A stretch of DNA of 64,000 nt from an uncultured Parabacteroides sp. (lineage in GTDB: Bacteria; Bacteroidota; Bacteroidia; Bacteroidales; Tannerellaceae), in NCBI RefSeq assembly GCF_947855115.1, contig NZ_CANTZW010000015.1:46484-110483 (forward strand), given 5' to 3'. Of this stretch, positions 52,800 to 61,082 are shown piece after piece. Position numbers and translations under genes: made by a program. The notes below the pieces were generated by a model, which made no database searches, was not told the origin of the DNA, and saw only the letters and a list, made by a program, of their open reading frames with translations. The first letter of the stretch is position 1, and the number at the start of each line of letters is the position of its first letter.

Positions 52800-54794
52800 T
52801 TTTATTCTTAGGATTAAGGCAGAAGAGGCGCTCACGGTGGTTTTACCCTGTACGGAACCTTTGCCGTCCAGATAAATCCGACCGTCTTTACAAACCGGAA
52901 TCCAAGTTCCTTCCGGCAGAGAAATCGTTACCGCTTTACGGTTCCCGTTAAAGATAACCATAATCTTCTTCCAGCTATCTCCGTTGGCATGTTCTCCCAA
53001 GGTATACGCTACGACACCGGGCTGGTTTGTCTCTTGGAATTGAAGGGCTTCCCTCACTCCCTCGGCCGTGGCGATACGGAAAGCGGGGTGTGACTTACGA
53101 AGGGCGATCAGATCCTTGTAATAGTTGAAAACATCCTTGTTCCTTACCTTTAATGACCAGTCGATTTCATTGATCGAATCGGGCGATTGATAGCTGTTAT
53201 GTACGCCCTTCTTATCGTGTAGCAACTCTTCACCTGCCCGCATGAAAGGCACTCCTTGCGAGGTGAAGATGATGGTCTGGGCCAGTTTGTTGAACCGTAC
53301 CAACTCATCCGGGGTAGCGTCTTTGGGAGCAGAAAGTCTCAGTTTATCCATCAAGCAAAGATCATCGTGGCAAGAGACATAGTTGATCACTTGCGTAGGC
53401 TTTTTCGCATAAGGAGCTTTGCAATATAGTATCTGGTCATAATTGATTTGCGGATGCCGGATAGCGCCTACGATACCGAATTTAACAGACTCCTCATTGC
53501 CTTCCGGCTTTCCGGAGGCAAAACCGGCCTGCGTGGTCTCGAACACGCTTCCTTTTAAAGCGTCTCGCAGGTCATCGCTAAACACGGCCACGTCATTCAG
53601 CTTCGGGGCGTTTACCTTGACTGCCCTCTGATCCTCCGGTAACGGGGAATCGCTGGCGGTCCAACCCTCACCGTATACGAAGATGGAAGGGTCTAGTTTG
53701 GCTAACTCGGCTTTTACCTCGTTCATGGTCTCTACGTCATGGATCCCCATCAAGTCGAAACGGAAACCGTCCACATGATATTCCTCGGCCCAATATTTCA
53801 CGGACTCCACGATATAACGGCGAACCATCGCCCGCTCGGAAGCGGTCTCATTCCCGCAACCGGAGGCGTTCGAATACGTCCCGTCCGGGTTATGGCGGTA
53901 AAAATAACCGGGAACGGTCAAGCTAAAATTCGATCCATCGCCCACGAACGTATGATTGTAAACCACGTCCATGATCACACGGATTCCATTCCGGTGCAAG
54001 GTCCGTACCATTTCCTTGAACTCGCGGATACGGGCCTCGGGATTATATGGATCGGTAGAGTAACTACCTTCCGGTACATTATAATTCTTGGGATCATATC
54101 CCCAATTATACACATTATCTTGCAGGCGGGTCTCATCCACCGAGCCATAATCATAAGAAGGGAGGATATGAACGTGGGTAACGCCCAACTCCTTGAGATG
54201 ATCCAGACCGGTAGCCACACCGCCCGGGCCTTTCGTGCCATTCTCCGCCAAGGCGAGGAACTTACCTTTATGCGTCACACCGGAATTAGCGGCGATCGAG
54301 AAATCCCGGTGATGCATCTCATAGATAATTATATCGGAGAAGCTTTTCAGCTCGGGAGATTTATCCTCTTCCCAACCTTCCGGATCGGTAGCCGCCCAAT
54401 CGATCACGGCCGCACGGTTCCCATTCACTCCCACGGCTTTCGCCCAGATACCGGGAGTCTCGTCCAGCCATTTATCGCCGATACGTATCTGGAAGGTATA
54501 GAAAGAGCCTTTCAAATCCTCACCGACGGAGATACGCCACGTGCCGTTATCCGAAGGTCTCATCGGCAACTGACGGATAGGCGAACCTCCCTCACCGGAG
54601 GCATAAAGATTCAGGCGAACCTCTTCCGCCGTTGGCGCCCAAAGGGTGAACACGGATTTCGCGGAGGAATAGAGCAACTCCAGATCGTCTCCCTCATAAG
54701 AAGGATACTCATCAAAGGACTTGTATTCTTTCGGCGAGTTGCAACTGAGCAACAACGACAGGTATATAGATACCGGAACTAAGTGTTTTGTCAT
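52794..54794 (-). CDS. pulA: Type I pullulanase, lipoprotein
   Basis: GH13 debranching enzyme cutting alpha-1,6 links in pullulan and limit dextrins. 666 residues. Lipoprotein signal ending LLLSC, so membrane-anchored outside the cytoplasm. An N-terminal CBM48-like domain (about 40-140, AVFTLWAPTAEEVRLNLY type) precedes the catalytic barrel with the type I signature YNWGYDP, then VIMDVVYNHT, DGFRFDLMGIHD, VYGEGW and NYVSCHDDLCL. dnaB lies 16 bases upstream on the same strand, so pulA may be read from the dnaB promoter. Confidence 0.94.
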   Translation of the reverse strand: MTKHLVPVSIYLSLLLSCNSPKEYKSFDEYPSYEGDDLELLYSSAKSVFTLWAPTAEEVRLNLYASGEGGSPIRQLPMRPSDNGTWRISVGEDLKGSFYTFQIRIGDKWLDETPGIWAKAVGVNGNRAAVIDWAATDPEGWEEDKSPELKSFSDIIIYEMHHRDFSIAANSGVTHKGKFLALAENGTKGPGGVATGLDHLKELGVTHVHILPSYDYGSVDETRLQDNVYNWGYDPKNYNVPEGSYSTDPYNPEARIREFKEMVRTLHRNGIRVIMDVVYNHTFVGDGSNFSLTVPGYFYRHNPDGTYSNASGCGNETASERAMVRRYIVESVKYWAEEYHVDGFRFDLMGIHDVETMNEVKAELAKLDPSIFVYGEGWTASDSPLPEDQRAVKVNAPKLNDVAVFSDDLRDALKGSVFETTQAGFASGKPEGNEESVKFGIVGAIRHPQINYDQILYCKAPYAKKPTQVINYVSCHDDLCLMDKLRLSAPKDATPDELVRFNKLAQTIIFTSQGVPFMRAGEELLHDKKGVHNSYQSPDSINEIDWSLKVRNKDVFNYYKDLIALRKSHPAFRIATAEGVREALQFQETNQPGVVAYTLGEHANGDSWKKIMVIFNGNRKAVTISLPEGTWIPVCKDGRIYLDGKGSVQGKTTVSASSALILRIKN

Positions 54795-54810
54795 GGCTGA
54801 TTATATTTTA

Positions 54811-56328
54811 TTAAAACGGAACCTCGTTACTGCTTCCCTGGCTCAAGAAATCCACTCCAGCCGAAGGGATCGGGGGCACCGGGCCTCCCGCGTTCATGGT
54901 AGAGGAGAATTCCTTCACCGCTATATCTTCCTCTATGTTCATGAACTTGGCAAACTCACTCTTGAAACGAAGCCGGACATCTCCCACGGCACCGTTACGA
55001 TGTTTGGCGATGATGATCTCGGCCAAGCCGATCAGGGAATTACCCCGCTCGTCTTCCGTAATCTTATAATACTCGGGGCGATGGATGAAACATACCATAT
55101 CAGCGTCCTGCTCGATAGCACCGGACTCACGCAAGTCGGCCAACTGAGGGCGCTTGCCTTCTACGCCTTGACGGGCCTCCACTCCACGATTCAACTGCGA
55201 CAAGGCGATAATCGGGATGTTCAACTCCTTCGCCAATCCCTTCAACGAGCGGGAGATCGTACTCACCTCCTGCTCGCGGCTACCAAAGTTCATCCCGCTG
55301 GCGTTCATCAACTGAAGGTAGTCGATAATGATACACTTAATGCCATGCTCGCGCACCAAACGGCGGGCTTTCGTTCGCAGCTCAAAGACGGACAAGCTCG
55401 GGGTATCGTCCACGAAGATCGGCGCATCGTAAAGCTCCTTAATCTTAAAATCCAGTTGCTCCCACTCGTAACTCTCCAAGCGTCCGCTCTTGATCTTCTC
55501 GCCCGGTATCTCGCAGACATTCACGATCAAACGGTTTACCAACTGAACATTGCTCATCTCAAGCGAGAACAAGGCGACAGGCGTATTGAAATTTACCGCC
55601 ATATTCTTCGCCATGGAAAGGACGAAAGCCGTCTTACCCATGGCCGGACGAGCCGCTATAATGATAAGGTCGGAATTTTGCCAACCGGAAGTCATCTTAT
55701 CCAATCCGTTGAACCCCGTACGCAAGCCGCTCAAGCCTTCCTTCTGGAGAGCCGCCTTTTGCAACATCTCCATGGCATCCTTGATGACCGGGTTGATCTG
55801 GGTGACATCTTTCTTCACGTTACGTTGCGAGATCTCGAACAACTTACCTTCCGCTTCCTGCATCAGATCCTCCACATCGAGCGTCTCGTCAAAAGCTTTT
55901 CCCTGGATCATCGCCGTGAAAGAGATCAGCTCTCTCGCCAGATATTTCTGGGCGATGATACGGGCGTGATACTCGATATGGGCGCTACTGGCCACCTTGC
56001 TGGTAAGTTGCGAGATATAGAACGGGCCGCCTACCTCCTCCAGCTCTCCCCGTTTCTTCAACTGCTCCGTTACGGTAAGCATATCCACGGGACGCTGGCT
56101 AAGCGCCAAGTCTACGATAGCGGCATAAATCTTCTCATGCGCCTTCTCATAGAAACACTCCGGCTTCAAGATCTCGCTGACGATCGAGTACGCATCTTTC
56201 TCCAGCATCAACGCACCCAAAACAGCCTCCTCCAGCTCACGTGCCTGCGGCTGAAGACGCCCCATATCCGGTACCATCTCCACAGGCTTCTTCCTACCTC
56301 TTCCTGTATTTCTTGTTCCTTCTGCCAT
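54811..56328 (-). CDS. dnaB: Replicative DNA helicase
   Basis: Hexameric 5'-3' helicase of the replication fork. 505 residues from MAEGTRNTGRGRK; ATGs just upstream (56331, 56352) would add a few residues. N-terminal DnaB domain (QARELEEAVLGALMLEKDAY), linker, then a RecA-like core with Walker A RPAMGKTAFVLSMA, IIDYLQLMN and SQLNRGVEAR. No intein and no sign of a phage homologue. The upstream minus-strand TACCTTTG gives a short leader. Confidence 0.96.
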   Translation of the reverse strand: MAEGTRNTGRGRKKPVEMVPDMGRLQPQARELEEAVLGALMLEKDAYSIVSEILKPECFYEKAHEKIYAAIVDLALSQRPVDMLTVTEQLKKRGELEEVGGPFYISQLTSKVASSAHIEYHARIIAQKYLARELISFTAMIQGKAFDETLDVEDLMQEAEGKLFEISQRNVKKDVTQINPVIKDAMEMLQKAALQKEGLSGLRTGFNGLDKMTSGWQNSDLIIIAARPAMGKTAFVLSMAKNMAVNFNTPVALFSLEMSNVQLVNRLIVNVCEIPGEKIKSGRLESYEWEQLDFKIKELYDAPIFVDDTPSLSVFELRTKARRLVREHGIKCIIIDYLQLMNASGMNFGSREQEVSTISRSLKGLAKELNIPIIALSQLNRGVEARQGVEGKRPQLADLRESGAIEQDADMVCFIHRPEYYKITEDERGNSLIGLAEIIIAKHRNGAVGDVRLRFKSEFAKFMNIEEDIAVKEFSSTMNAGGPVPPIPSAGVDFLSQGSSNEVPF

Positions 56329-56349
56329 CATTCTTTCTATTTGGGGAGT

Positions 56350-56357
56350 CAAAGGTA
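56350..56357 (-). promoter_or_regulatory. -7 box for dnaB
   Basis: Minus strand TACCTTTG, 21 bases before the ATG at 56328. On the plus strand a TATATTTA (56390-56397) may serve the divergent lipoprotein gene. Confidence 0.6.
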
Positions 56358-56418
56358 ATACCTTTTACCCATTTCTGAAAAAGATTCTTTATATTTAGGA
56401 ACTAAAAACCGTTGAATC

Positions 56419-57312
56419 ATGAAAGTGTATTTTATCGGATCAGCGATCATGGCGGGCTGTTTATTATACGGCTGCCAGAGTAATAAAGAGAGAAGGGGTG
56501 ACAGCAGCGGCTACTCAGCCGATTCCCTGCCCATAACACGGCAGGATACCCTACCGCTGCCGGCCGATACCCATGCCACCCCTTCTGTTTCCACGGAAGG
56601 ATGGACCGTCAAGCAGATACGAGACAGTATCGAATCGTTCTTCCATCAAGACCGCGACAGCCTTCCCCCGCACCTAAGGAAGATACGCATGAATATGACT
56701 TCCCTCTGGAACACGGAGGACTCCGTATTTCTAGAGCTTATCATAGCGGAAGCCCCGTACGTAAATGCGTTCAAGACCTATGTATTCGACTCACCCCTCA
56801 TCCAGATCAGTGGAGGCCCTTACGACCGCTCACCCGAGGAAGCTATCAGCATGGACACCACCCGCTTCACCATGCGAGTAAGCCCGAATGTCTACCCGAC
56901 CAGCATCGAGCGGATCGAGATCGCCATCACCAATCATTCCGACCAAGAAGGGATGGGAGGTGAATCGTATTTCATCGAGCATTTCGATGGTAAAGCATGG
57001 AAAGGGGTCCCGCAACCCTACACCTTCGTCGATCTTGGCTATCTGATCTCTCCCAACCAGACAAGAGACGATTTCTCGGCCACCTTGATGCCTGAGCTCA
57101 AGGAAAACCCTCCGGGATTGTATCGGGTACGCAAGACCGTCATCACCGGACAGGGCGCCGGCATCGTCCATTATCCTTTAGCTGCCACTTTCTACCTCTC
57201 CGATAACCCGGAGGATTATGAGGAATACACACGTTTCGCCAGCCAGCTCCACGAGCCTCGCCCCATGGCCGAATTCAAAGGAGTATCCTCGCGATACGGG
57301 GAAAACCTATGA
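56419..57312 (+). CDS. Putative lipoprotein with Ig-like domain, possibly frameshifted at its end
   Basis: 297 residues. Lipobox LLYGC with Cys19. After a Ser/Thr/Pro-rich linker and a small helical part, residues ~80-265 resemble the bacterial Ig-like (Big_14) domain: VFLELI, RFTMRVSPNVYPTSIERIEIAITNHSD, SYFIEHFDGKAWKGVPQP and GLYRVRKTV. It ends with PRPMAEFKGVSSRYGENL. The bases after the stop continue in another frame with TonB-C-terminus-like sequence, so the original protein may have been longer (see 57302-57454). Role unknown. Confidence 0.78.
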   Translation: MKVYFIGSAIMAGCLLYGCQSNKERRGDSSGYSADSLPITRQDTLPLPADTHATPSVSTEGWTVKQIRDSIESFFHQDRDSLPPHLRKIRMNMTSLWNTEDSVFLELIIAEAPYVNAFKTYVFDSPLIQISGGPYDRSPEEAISMDTTRFTMRVSPNVYPTSIERIEIAITNHSDQEGMGGESYFIEHFDGKAWKGVPQPYTFVDLGYLISPNQTRDDFSATLMPELKENPPGLYRVRKTVITGQGAGIVHYPLAATFYLSDNPEDYEEYTRFASQLHEPRPMAEFKGVSSRYGENL

Positions 57313-57454
57313 TGAGTTCCGTGAGGAAGCCTTACGGGTACTCCGGCTGATGCCCGCATGGGAACCCGCCGTAAACCGTATCCATGGCCCGGTCAGCATA
57401 AATACCGGACTCTTCTTCTACTTCAACGAAGAGGGGAAATGCGGGATTGAATAG
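57302..57454 (+). pseudogene. Out-of-frame TonB C-terminal-like tail
   Basis: In the frame one base shifted from the lipoprotein, the sequence reads EEALRVLRLMPAWEPAVNR and SINTGLFFYFNEEG, close to the final strand-helix of TonB_C domains. There is no plausible start codon of its own. The conserved first part of TonB_C is missing, apart from PMAEFKG in the preceding frame, so this looks like a domain damaged by a deletion plus frameshift. Confidence 0.5.
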
Positions 57455-57460
57455 ACAGCC

Positions 57461-57532
57461 AGTACCACCTAGGCAGTACTGGAGTACTTCTTAAGCAGTA
57501 CTCGGGTACTTCCATGAAAGTACTCTAATACT
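57461..57532. repeat. 22-bp-pitch array E (AGTACT)
   Basis: AGTACT begins at 57475, 57497 and 57519; a second series with one-base variants begins at 57461, 57483, 57505 and 57527. Both have a pitch of exactly 22. The two words are 2 bases apart inside a unit and 8 apart between units, the same 6-2-6-8 geometry as array A. It starts 6 bases after the frameshifted tail. Confidence 0.93.
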
Positions 57533-57645
57533 ATTACTAGAAATATCGCCATACTCCCGGAGAAGTAAGCCAATGCCAACGTAAGCTGGCAACAATATCG
57601 CTGTCAATATACAGCCACATTACTTTCACTTACGTAAAAAAGTAT

Positions 57646-57653
57646 TATCTTTG
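57646..57653 (+). promoter_or_regulatory. -7 box for the corA leader transcript
   Basis: TATCTTTG; TTTC at 57624-57627 is a weak -33. Transcription from about 57660 gives a ~120-base leader before corA. Bases 57533-57645 otherwise show nothing recognisable. Confidence 0.65.
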
Positions 57654-57680
57654 CGCCCGTAAAAAGTAATTTTTCAAATT

Positions 57681-57725
57681 ATGGACGACAGTATCCCGCT
57701 AGAAACAAAACAAAGTATGAACTAA
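57681..57725 (+). CDS. Putative corA leader peptide, 14 aa
   Basis: Reads MDDSIPLETKQSMN then TAA. It lies wholly within the predicted corA leader. Two Asp at positions 2-3 and Pro at 6 near the N-terminus recall the acidic/proline-rich start of MgtL, where such residues destabilise ribosomes at low magnesium. The stop codon sits two bases before the first hairpin arm, the position expected for a peptide whose translation controls RNA folding. Expression is not proven. Confidence 0.5.
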   Translation: MDDSIPLETKQSMN

Positions 57726-57726
57726 C

Positions 57727-57777
57727 GAGGTGGAGGGTTTCATTAGATCCTCCGCTCGGATTAAACACGAAAGGAGG
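57727..57777 (+). promoter_or_regulatory. Predicted translation-attenuation switch before corA
   Basis: Three segments: A GGAGG at 57732-57736, B CCTCC at 57749-57753, C GGAGG at 57773-57777, the last being the corA ribosome site. A:B extends to a hairpin of about 12 pairs (57729-57756, several wobbles, loop CATT). B:C forms five pairs plus TCG/CGA (57756-57758 with 57768-57770). The two exclude each other. A ribosome resting on the leader stop would cover A and favour B:C, hiding the corA start; early drop-off would favour A:B and expose it. Confidence 0.6.
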
Positions 57778-57782
57778 CAATA

Positions 57783-58709
57783 ATGAGACAATTTCTTTAT
57801 TGTGAGGCCGGTTATGTGGAAAAGAACCAATGGCTTCCTGATAGTTGGATAAACGTAGAGTGTCCGACTCCCGATGATCTCCAATTCCTGATGAATAGAT
57901 TTAACGTACCCGAATCATTCTTGAGTGATATCGCCGATACGGACGAGCGCCCCCGTATCGAGTACGAAGGAAATTGGCTGCTGACCATCTTACGTATCCC
58001 GTTGCAGAGCCAAGATCGCGACATCCCATTCAATACGGTACCGATCGGTATCATCACGAACAATGAGATTATCGTGAGCGTATGTTACCATAAAACGGAC
58101 TTGATCCCTGATTTCATCCGCTATACCCAGCGGAAAGAACTTCAGGTAAAGAACAAGTACGAGCTGATCCTCCGGCTGATCCACTCGTCGGCCGTATGGT
58201 TCCTTAAATACTTGAAGCAAATCAATTACGCCGTTACCGAGGCGGAAAAGGCTTTGGAGAAGAGCATCCGTAACGAAGATTTGCTGGCGTTGATGAAGCT
58301 GGAGAAGAGCATGGTCTTTTTCAATACCTCCATCCGCGGCAATGAGGTGATGCTGGCCAAGCTCCAGAATATCTTCCAAGAGCCGGAATATATCGACAAG
58401 GACTTGGTGGAGGATGTGGAGATCGAGCTGAAACAGGCCCATAACACGGTAAATATCTATAGCGATATTCTCACGGGTACGATGGACGCTTTCGCCTCTA
58501 TCATCTCCAACAACGTGAACACGATCATGAAACGTATGACATCGCTTTCCATCATCTTGATGGTACCTACGTTGATCGCTAGTTTCTTCGGAATGAATGT
58601 ACCGATTTACATGGAGGGGATGCCGCATGGTTTCGTGTTTATCATTTTGCTTTCCATCTTGCTATCCGCTACGGCCTTCCTTATTTTCAGGAAGATTAAA
58701 TGGTTCTAG
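57783..58709 (+). CDS. corA: CorA-family magnesium transporter
   Basis: 308 residues. Long N-terminal cytoplasmic funnel domain, then two C-terminal helices with the signature G270-M271-N272 (FFGMNVP) at the end of the first and a basic tail (FRKIKWF). Pentameric Mg2+ (also Co2+/Ni2+) channel of the inner membrane. The start follows an AAGGAGG ribosome site, unusually strong for this genome, which is part of the hairpin switch. Transcribed alone. Confidence 0.95.
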   Translation: MRQFLYCEAGYVEKNQWLPDSWINVECPTPDDLQFLMNRFNVPESFLSDIADTDERPRIEYEGNWLLTILRIPLQSQDRDIPFNTVPIGIITNNEIIVSVCYHKTDLIPDFIRYTQRKELQVKNKYELILRLIHSSAVWFLKYLKQINYAVTEAEKALEKSIRNEDLLALMKLEKSMVFFNTSIRGNEVMLAKLQNIFQEPEYIDKDLVEDVEIELKQAHNTVNIYSDILTGTMDAFASIISNNVNTIMKRMTSLSIILMVPTLIASFFGMNVPIYMEGMPHGFVFIILLSILLSATAFLIFRKIKWF

Positions 58710-58723
58710 GACATAAAAACAGA

Positions 58724-58768
58724 CCGGACGCAGAGGTCACCGTACTTATCGGTTCCGCCTGCGTCCGG
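58724..58768 (-). terminator. Terminator between convergent corA and GH92 genes
   Basis: CCGGACGCA pairs with TGCGTCCGG, with an inner CCG/CGG stem. The T-rich tract (CTGTTTTTATG) is on the minus strand, so it mainly ends the glycosidase operon. Confidence 0.85.
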
Positions 58769-58798
58769 CAAACATAAAGGTCAAATATTTATCTCAGC

Positions 58799-61042
58799 TT
58801 ACTTATGCGTATCTTCGAGGACATAACGCAAGGTTCCGGCATTCACCAACTCTTCTTGCGAGATGGTGTAGCCTTTTAGTTTTTTATCGCCGGCGAAAAC
58901 ATCCTTGATATAGATCGCTTCCGGATTGCTATGCTTAGACTCGATTACCAACTCGCCCTTCGGATAGAATTTCTTGTCGAGCTGGATCGTAATCTTATCG
59001 AAAGTCGGGGAAGTCAGCACATAGTTCACGTCGCCCGGGCAAGCCGGATAGAAGCCCATCATGGAGAAAATAGCCCAAGTAGACATCGTACCTGTATCCT
59101 CGTTACCCGGAACACCGTTCGGAGCGTTATGATAGCAATCCTTCAATAACTGGCGAACCAATTTCTGGGTACGCCAAGCCTCTCCCTTGAAATAACTAAA
59201 CAGATAAGGATAGGCGATATCAGGCTCGTTGGCAGGATCATAATTGCCGTCGTCAAACACTTTCTGCAATTTATTGACGAATTTCTTATCGCCTCCCATC
59301 AATTTGGCCAATCCTTTTATATCATGAGGAACGTAGAACGTGTAATTCCACGCATTCCCTTCATGGAAACCGGGGCTAGGCTCAAAGTTCTCGCCTTGTT
59401 TCGGATCGAACGGAGAGTAGAAGGTTCCGTCCGGCAAGATAGGACGTAATGTCCCGAACTCCTTGCAATAATAATGCTTGTAACCTAAAGAACGGTCGCG
59501 GAATAGCTTGGCATCCTCTTTCTTACCCAAGGCCTGGGCGAAATTAGCCAAGTTCCAATCGGCGATATAATACTCCAACGCATGAGACACGGAGTTATCG
59601 TATTGCTCACGTAAAGGAACGTAGCCTTTGCTGAAATAATCGTTAGCGTCCGGGCGAAGCAGATTGAACTCCCCTGGGGTAGTGGCGCCTTTACGCATCG
59701 CCTCATAAGCGGTTTCCTCATCAAAGTCACGCAAGCCGCGCATCCACGCGTCTACGATATATGGGATCGAGGGATCGCCTTCCATCGTAAAGGTCTCACG
59801 TCCGTAGAGTTCCCATTTCGGCAACCAGCCATTCTCCCGATACATATCCAACATCGTACGGATAATATCCAACTGACGTTCCGGATAAAGCAAGGTCATC
59901 AGGGTGCTAACGTTGCGGTATGTATCCCATAAGGAGAAGACCGTATAACGATTTCCGGTGGTATGGCCTACTTTCAGGCTTTCCATCATCGGGTACTCGC
60001 CATTTACGTCTTGCAGGATATTCGGATGAATCAGCAAATGGTACATGCCGGTATAGAAGATCGTTTTCTCATCCTTCGTACCCCCTTCTACTTGTACCTT
60101 GGAAAGATCCTTGTTCCACATCGCGCTAGCCGCCGTACGGACCTTGTCGAAATCGAAGCCGGGTTGCTCCGTGTTCATGTTCAGGCGGGCATTCTCGATA
60201 CTCACGTACGAGATACCCATCTTCACCTCGATAGCCTCGCCCTCGTCCGTATCGTAATCGAACCATACACCGATATCGTCTCCGCTCATCTCACGGGTAT
60301 AACTGGTATATAATTTATATTTTCCGGAGTAGATATCCCACTCAGCCTCTACCCCTTTCATCTCACGTTGTTTCTTCCAATAACCCATCTTCTTCGGGGC
60401 TTTGCTTACCTTCATCACGAAATACACCGGGAATACGGCTTGCGGATTGTAGCAGAACGTACCTAAAAGCTTACTACCCTCGATCTCCGTATCACTTACG
60501 ATACGTACCGTGGCGCCGCTCTCGTTCGTCAAACCCTCGCCCAAGTTCAGGAGGATATGGCTCTCCCCTTTCGGGAAGGTGAAACGGCTCAAGCCCGTGC
60601 GCATGCTAGCTGTCGCCTCGGCCTTGATATTATACTTGGTCAGGGTGTTGCTATAATAACCGGGATGGGCCACCTCGTCTTTATACTCACTGCCGTAAGC
60701 CTTATAGTCTACGTTCAACTCGCCTGTTGTCGGCATTAATAACAAACTTCCCAGCTCCGGACAGCCTACGCCGCTCAAGCTACCATGGGCAAATCCCGTG
60801 AAAAATTTATTGTCGGCAGAATAAGGGGTAGACCACCATTGACTATCCTTGTCAAAACGATTCTTCTCCGACCCCATGACGTTGAAAGGCACTACGCTCA
60901 TCATACCCTGCGGACAGATCGCTCCGGGATTCGTCGTACCGTAGTTGCTCGTACCGATGAAGGGGTTCACATAATCTACCGGTTGTTGCGCCGTAGCGAA
61001 CAGGCTACCGCACAGCAAGAAGGTCATTAGCTGTTTCTTCAT
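58799..61042 (-). CDS. GH92 alpha-mannosidase, exported
   Basis: 747 residues with a signal peptide (to about residue 18, ATA-QQ). N-terminal beta-sandwich begins VNPFIGTSNYGTTNPGAICPQGMMSVVPF; the (alpha/alpha)6 part carries the GH92 hallmarks SLWDTYR, HEGNAWNYTF and GNEDTGTMSTWAIFSMMGFYPACPG, which holds the catalytic acidic residues. GH92 enzymes are Ca2+-dependent exo-alpha-mannosidases of N-glycans (linkage varies, often alpha-1,2). It follows the GH20 gene by 40 bases on the same strand, so both act on N-glycan mannose and GlcNAc. Confidence 0.94.
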   Translation of the reverse strand: MKKQLMTFLLCGSLFATAQQPVDYVNPFIGTSNYGTTNPGAICPQGMMSVVPFNVMGSEKNRFDKDSQWWSTPYSADNKFFTGFAHGSLSGVGCPELGSLLLMPTTGELNVDYKAYGSEYKDEVAHPGYYSNTLTKYNIKAEATASMRTGLSRFTFPKGESHILLNLGEGLTNESGATVRIVSDTEIEGSKLLGTFCYNPQAVFPVYFVMKVSKAPKKMGYWKKQREMKGVEAEWDIYSGKYKLYTSYTREMSGDDIGVWFDYDTDEGEAIEVKMGISYVSIENARLNMNTEQPGFDFDKVRTAASAMWNKDLSKVQVEGGTKDEKTIFYTGMYHLLIHPNILQDVNGEYPMMESLKVGHTTGNRYTVFSLWDTYRNVSTLMTLLYPERQLDIIRTMLDMYRENGWLPKWELYGRETFTMEGDPSIPYIVDAWMRGLRDFDEETAYEAMRKGATTPGEFNLLRPDANDYFSKGYVPLREQYDNSVSHALEYYIADWNLANFAQALGKKEDAKLFRDRSLGYKHYYCKEFGTLRPILPDGTFYSPFDPKQGENFEPSPGFHEGNAWNYTFYVPHDIKGLAKLMGGDKKFVNKLQKVFDDGNYDPANEPDIAYPYLFSYFKGEAWRTQKLVRQLLKDCYHNAPNGVPGNEDTGTMSTWAIFSMMGFYPACPGDVNYVLTSPTFDKITIQLDKKFYPKGELVIESKHSNPEAIYIKDVFAGDKKLKGYTISQEELVNAGTLRYVLEDTHK

Positions 61043-61082
61043 TTGATAAATGTATTTTAGTTGATAATTAATTGATTCGTTC

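Noticed and set aside
54721..56358. Long plus-strand open frame of 545 codons opposite dnaB, and a 347-codon one opposite pulA at 53739-54782
   Set aside because: Both are the antisense of clear enzymes with catalytic motifs; their translations are rich in His, Arg and Ile with no family features. Codon bias on the opposite strand explains the openness.
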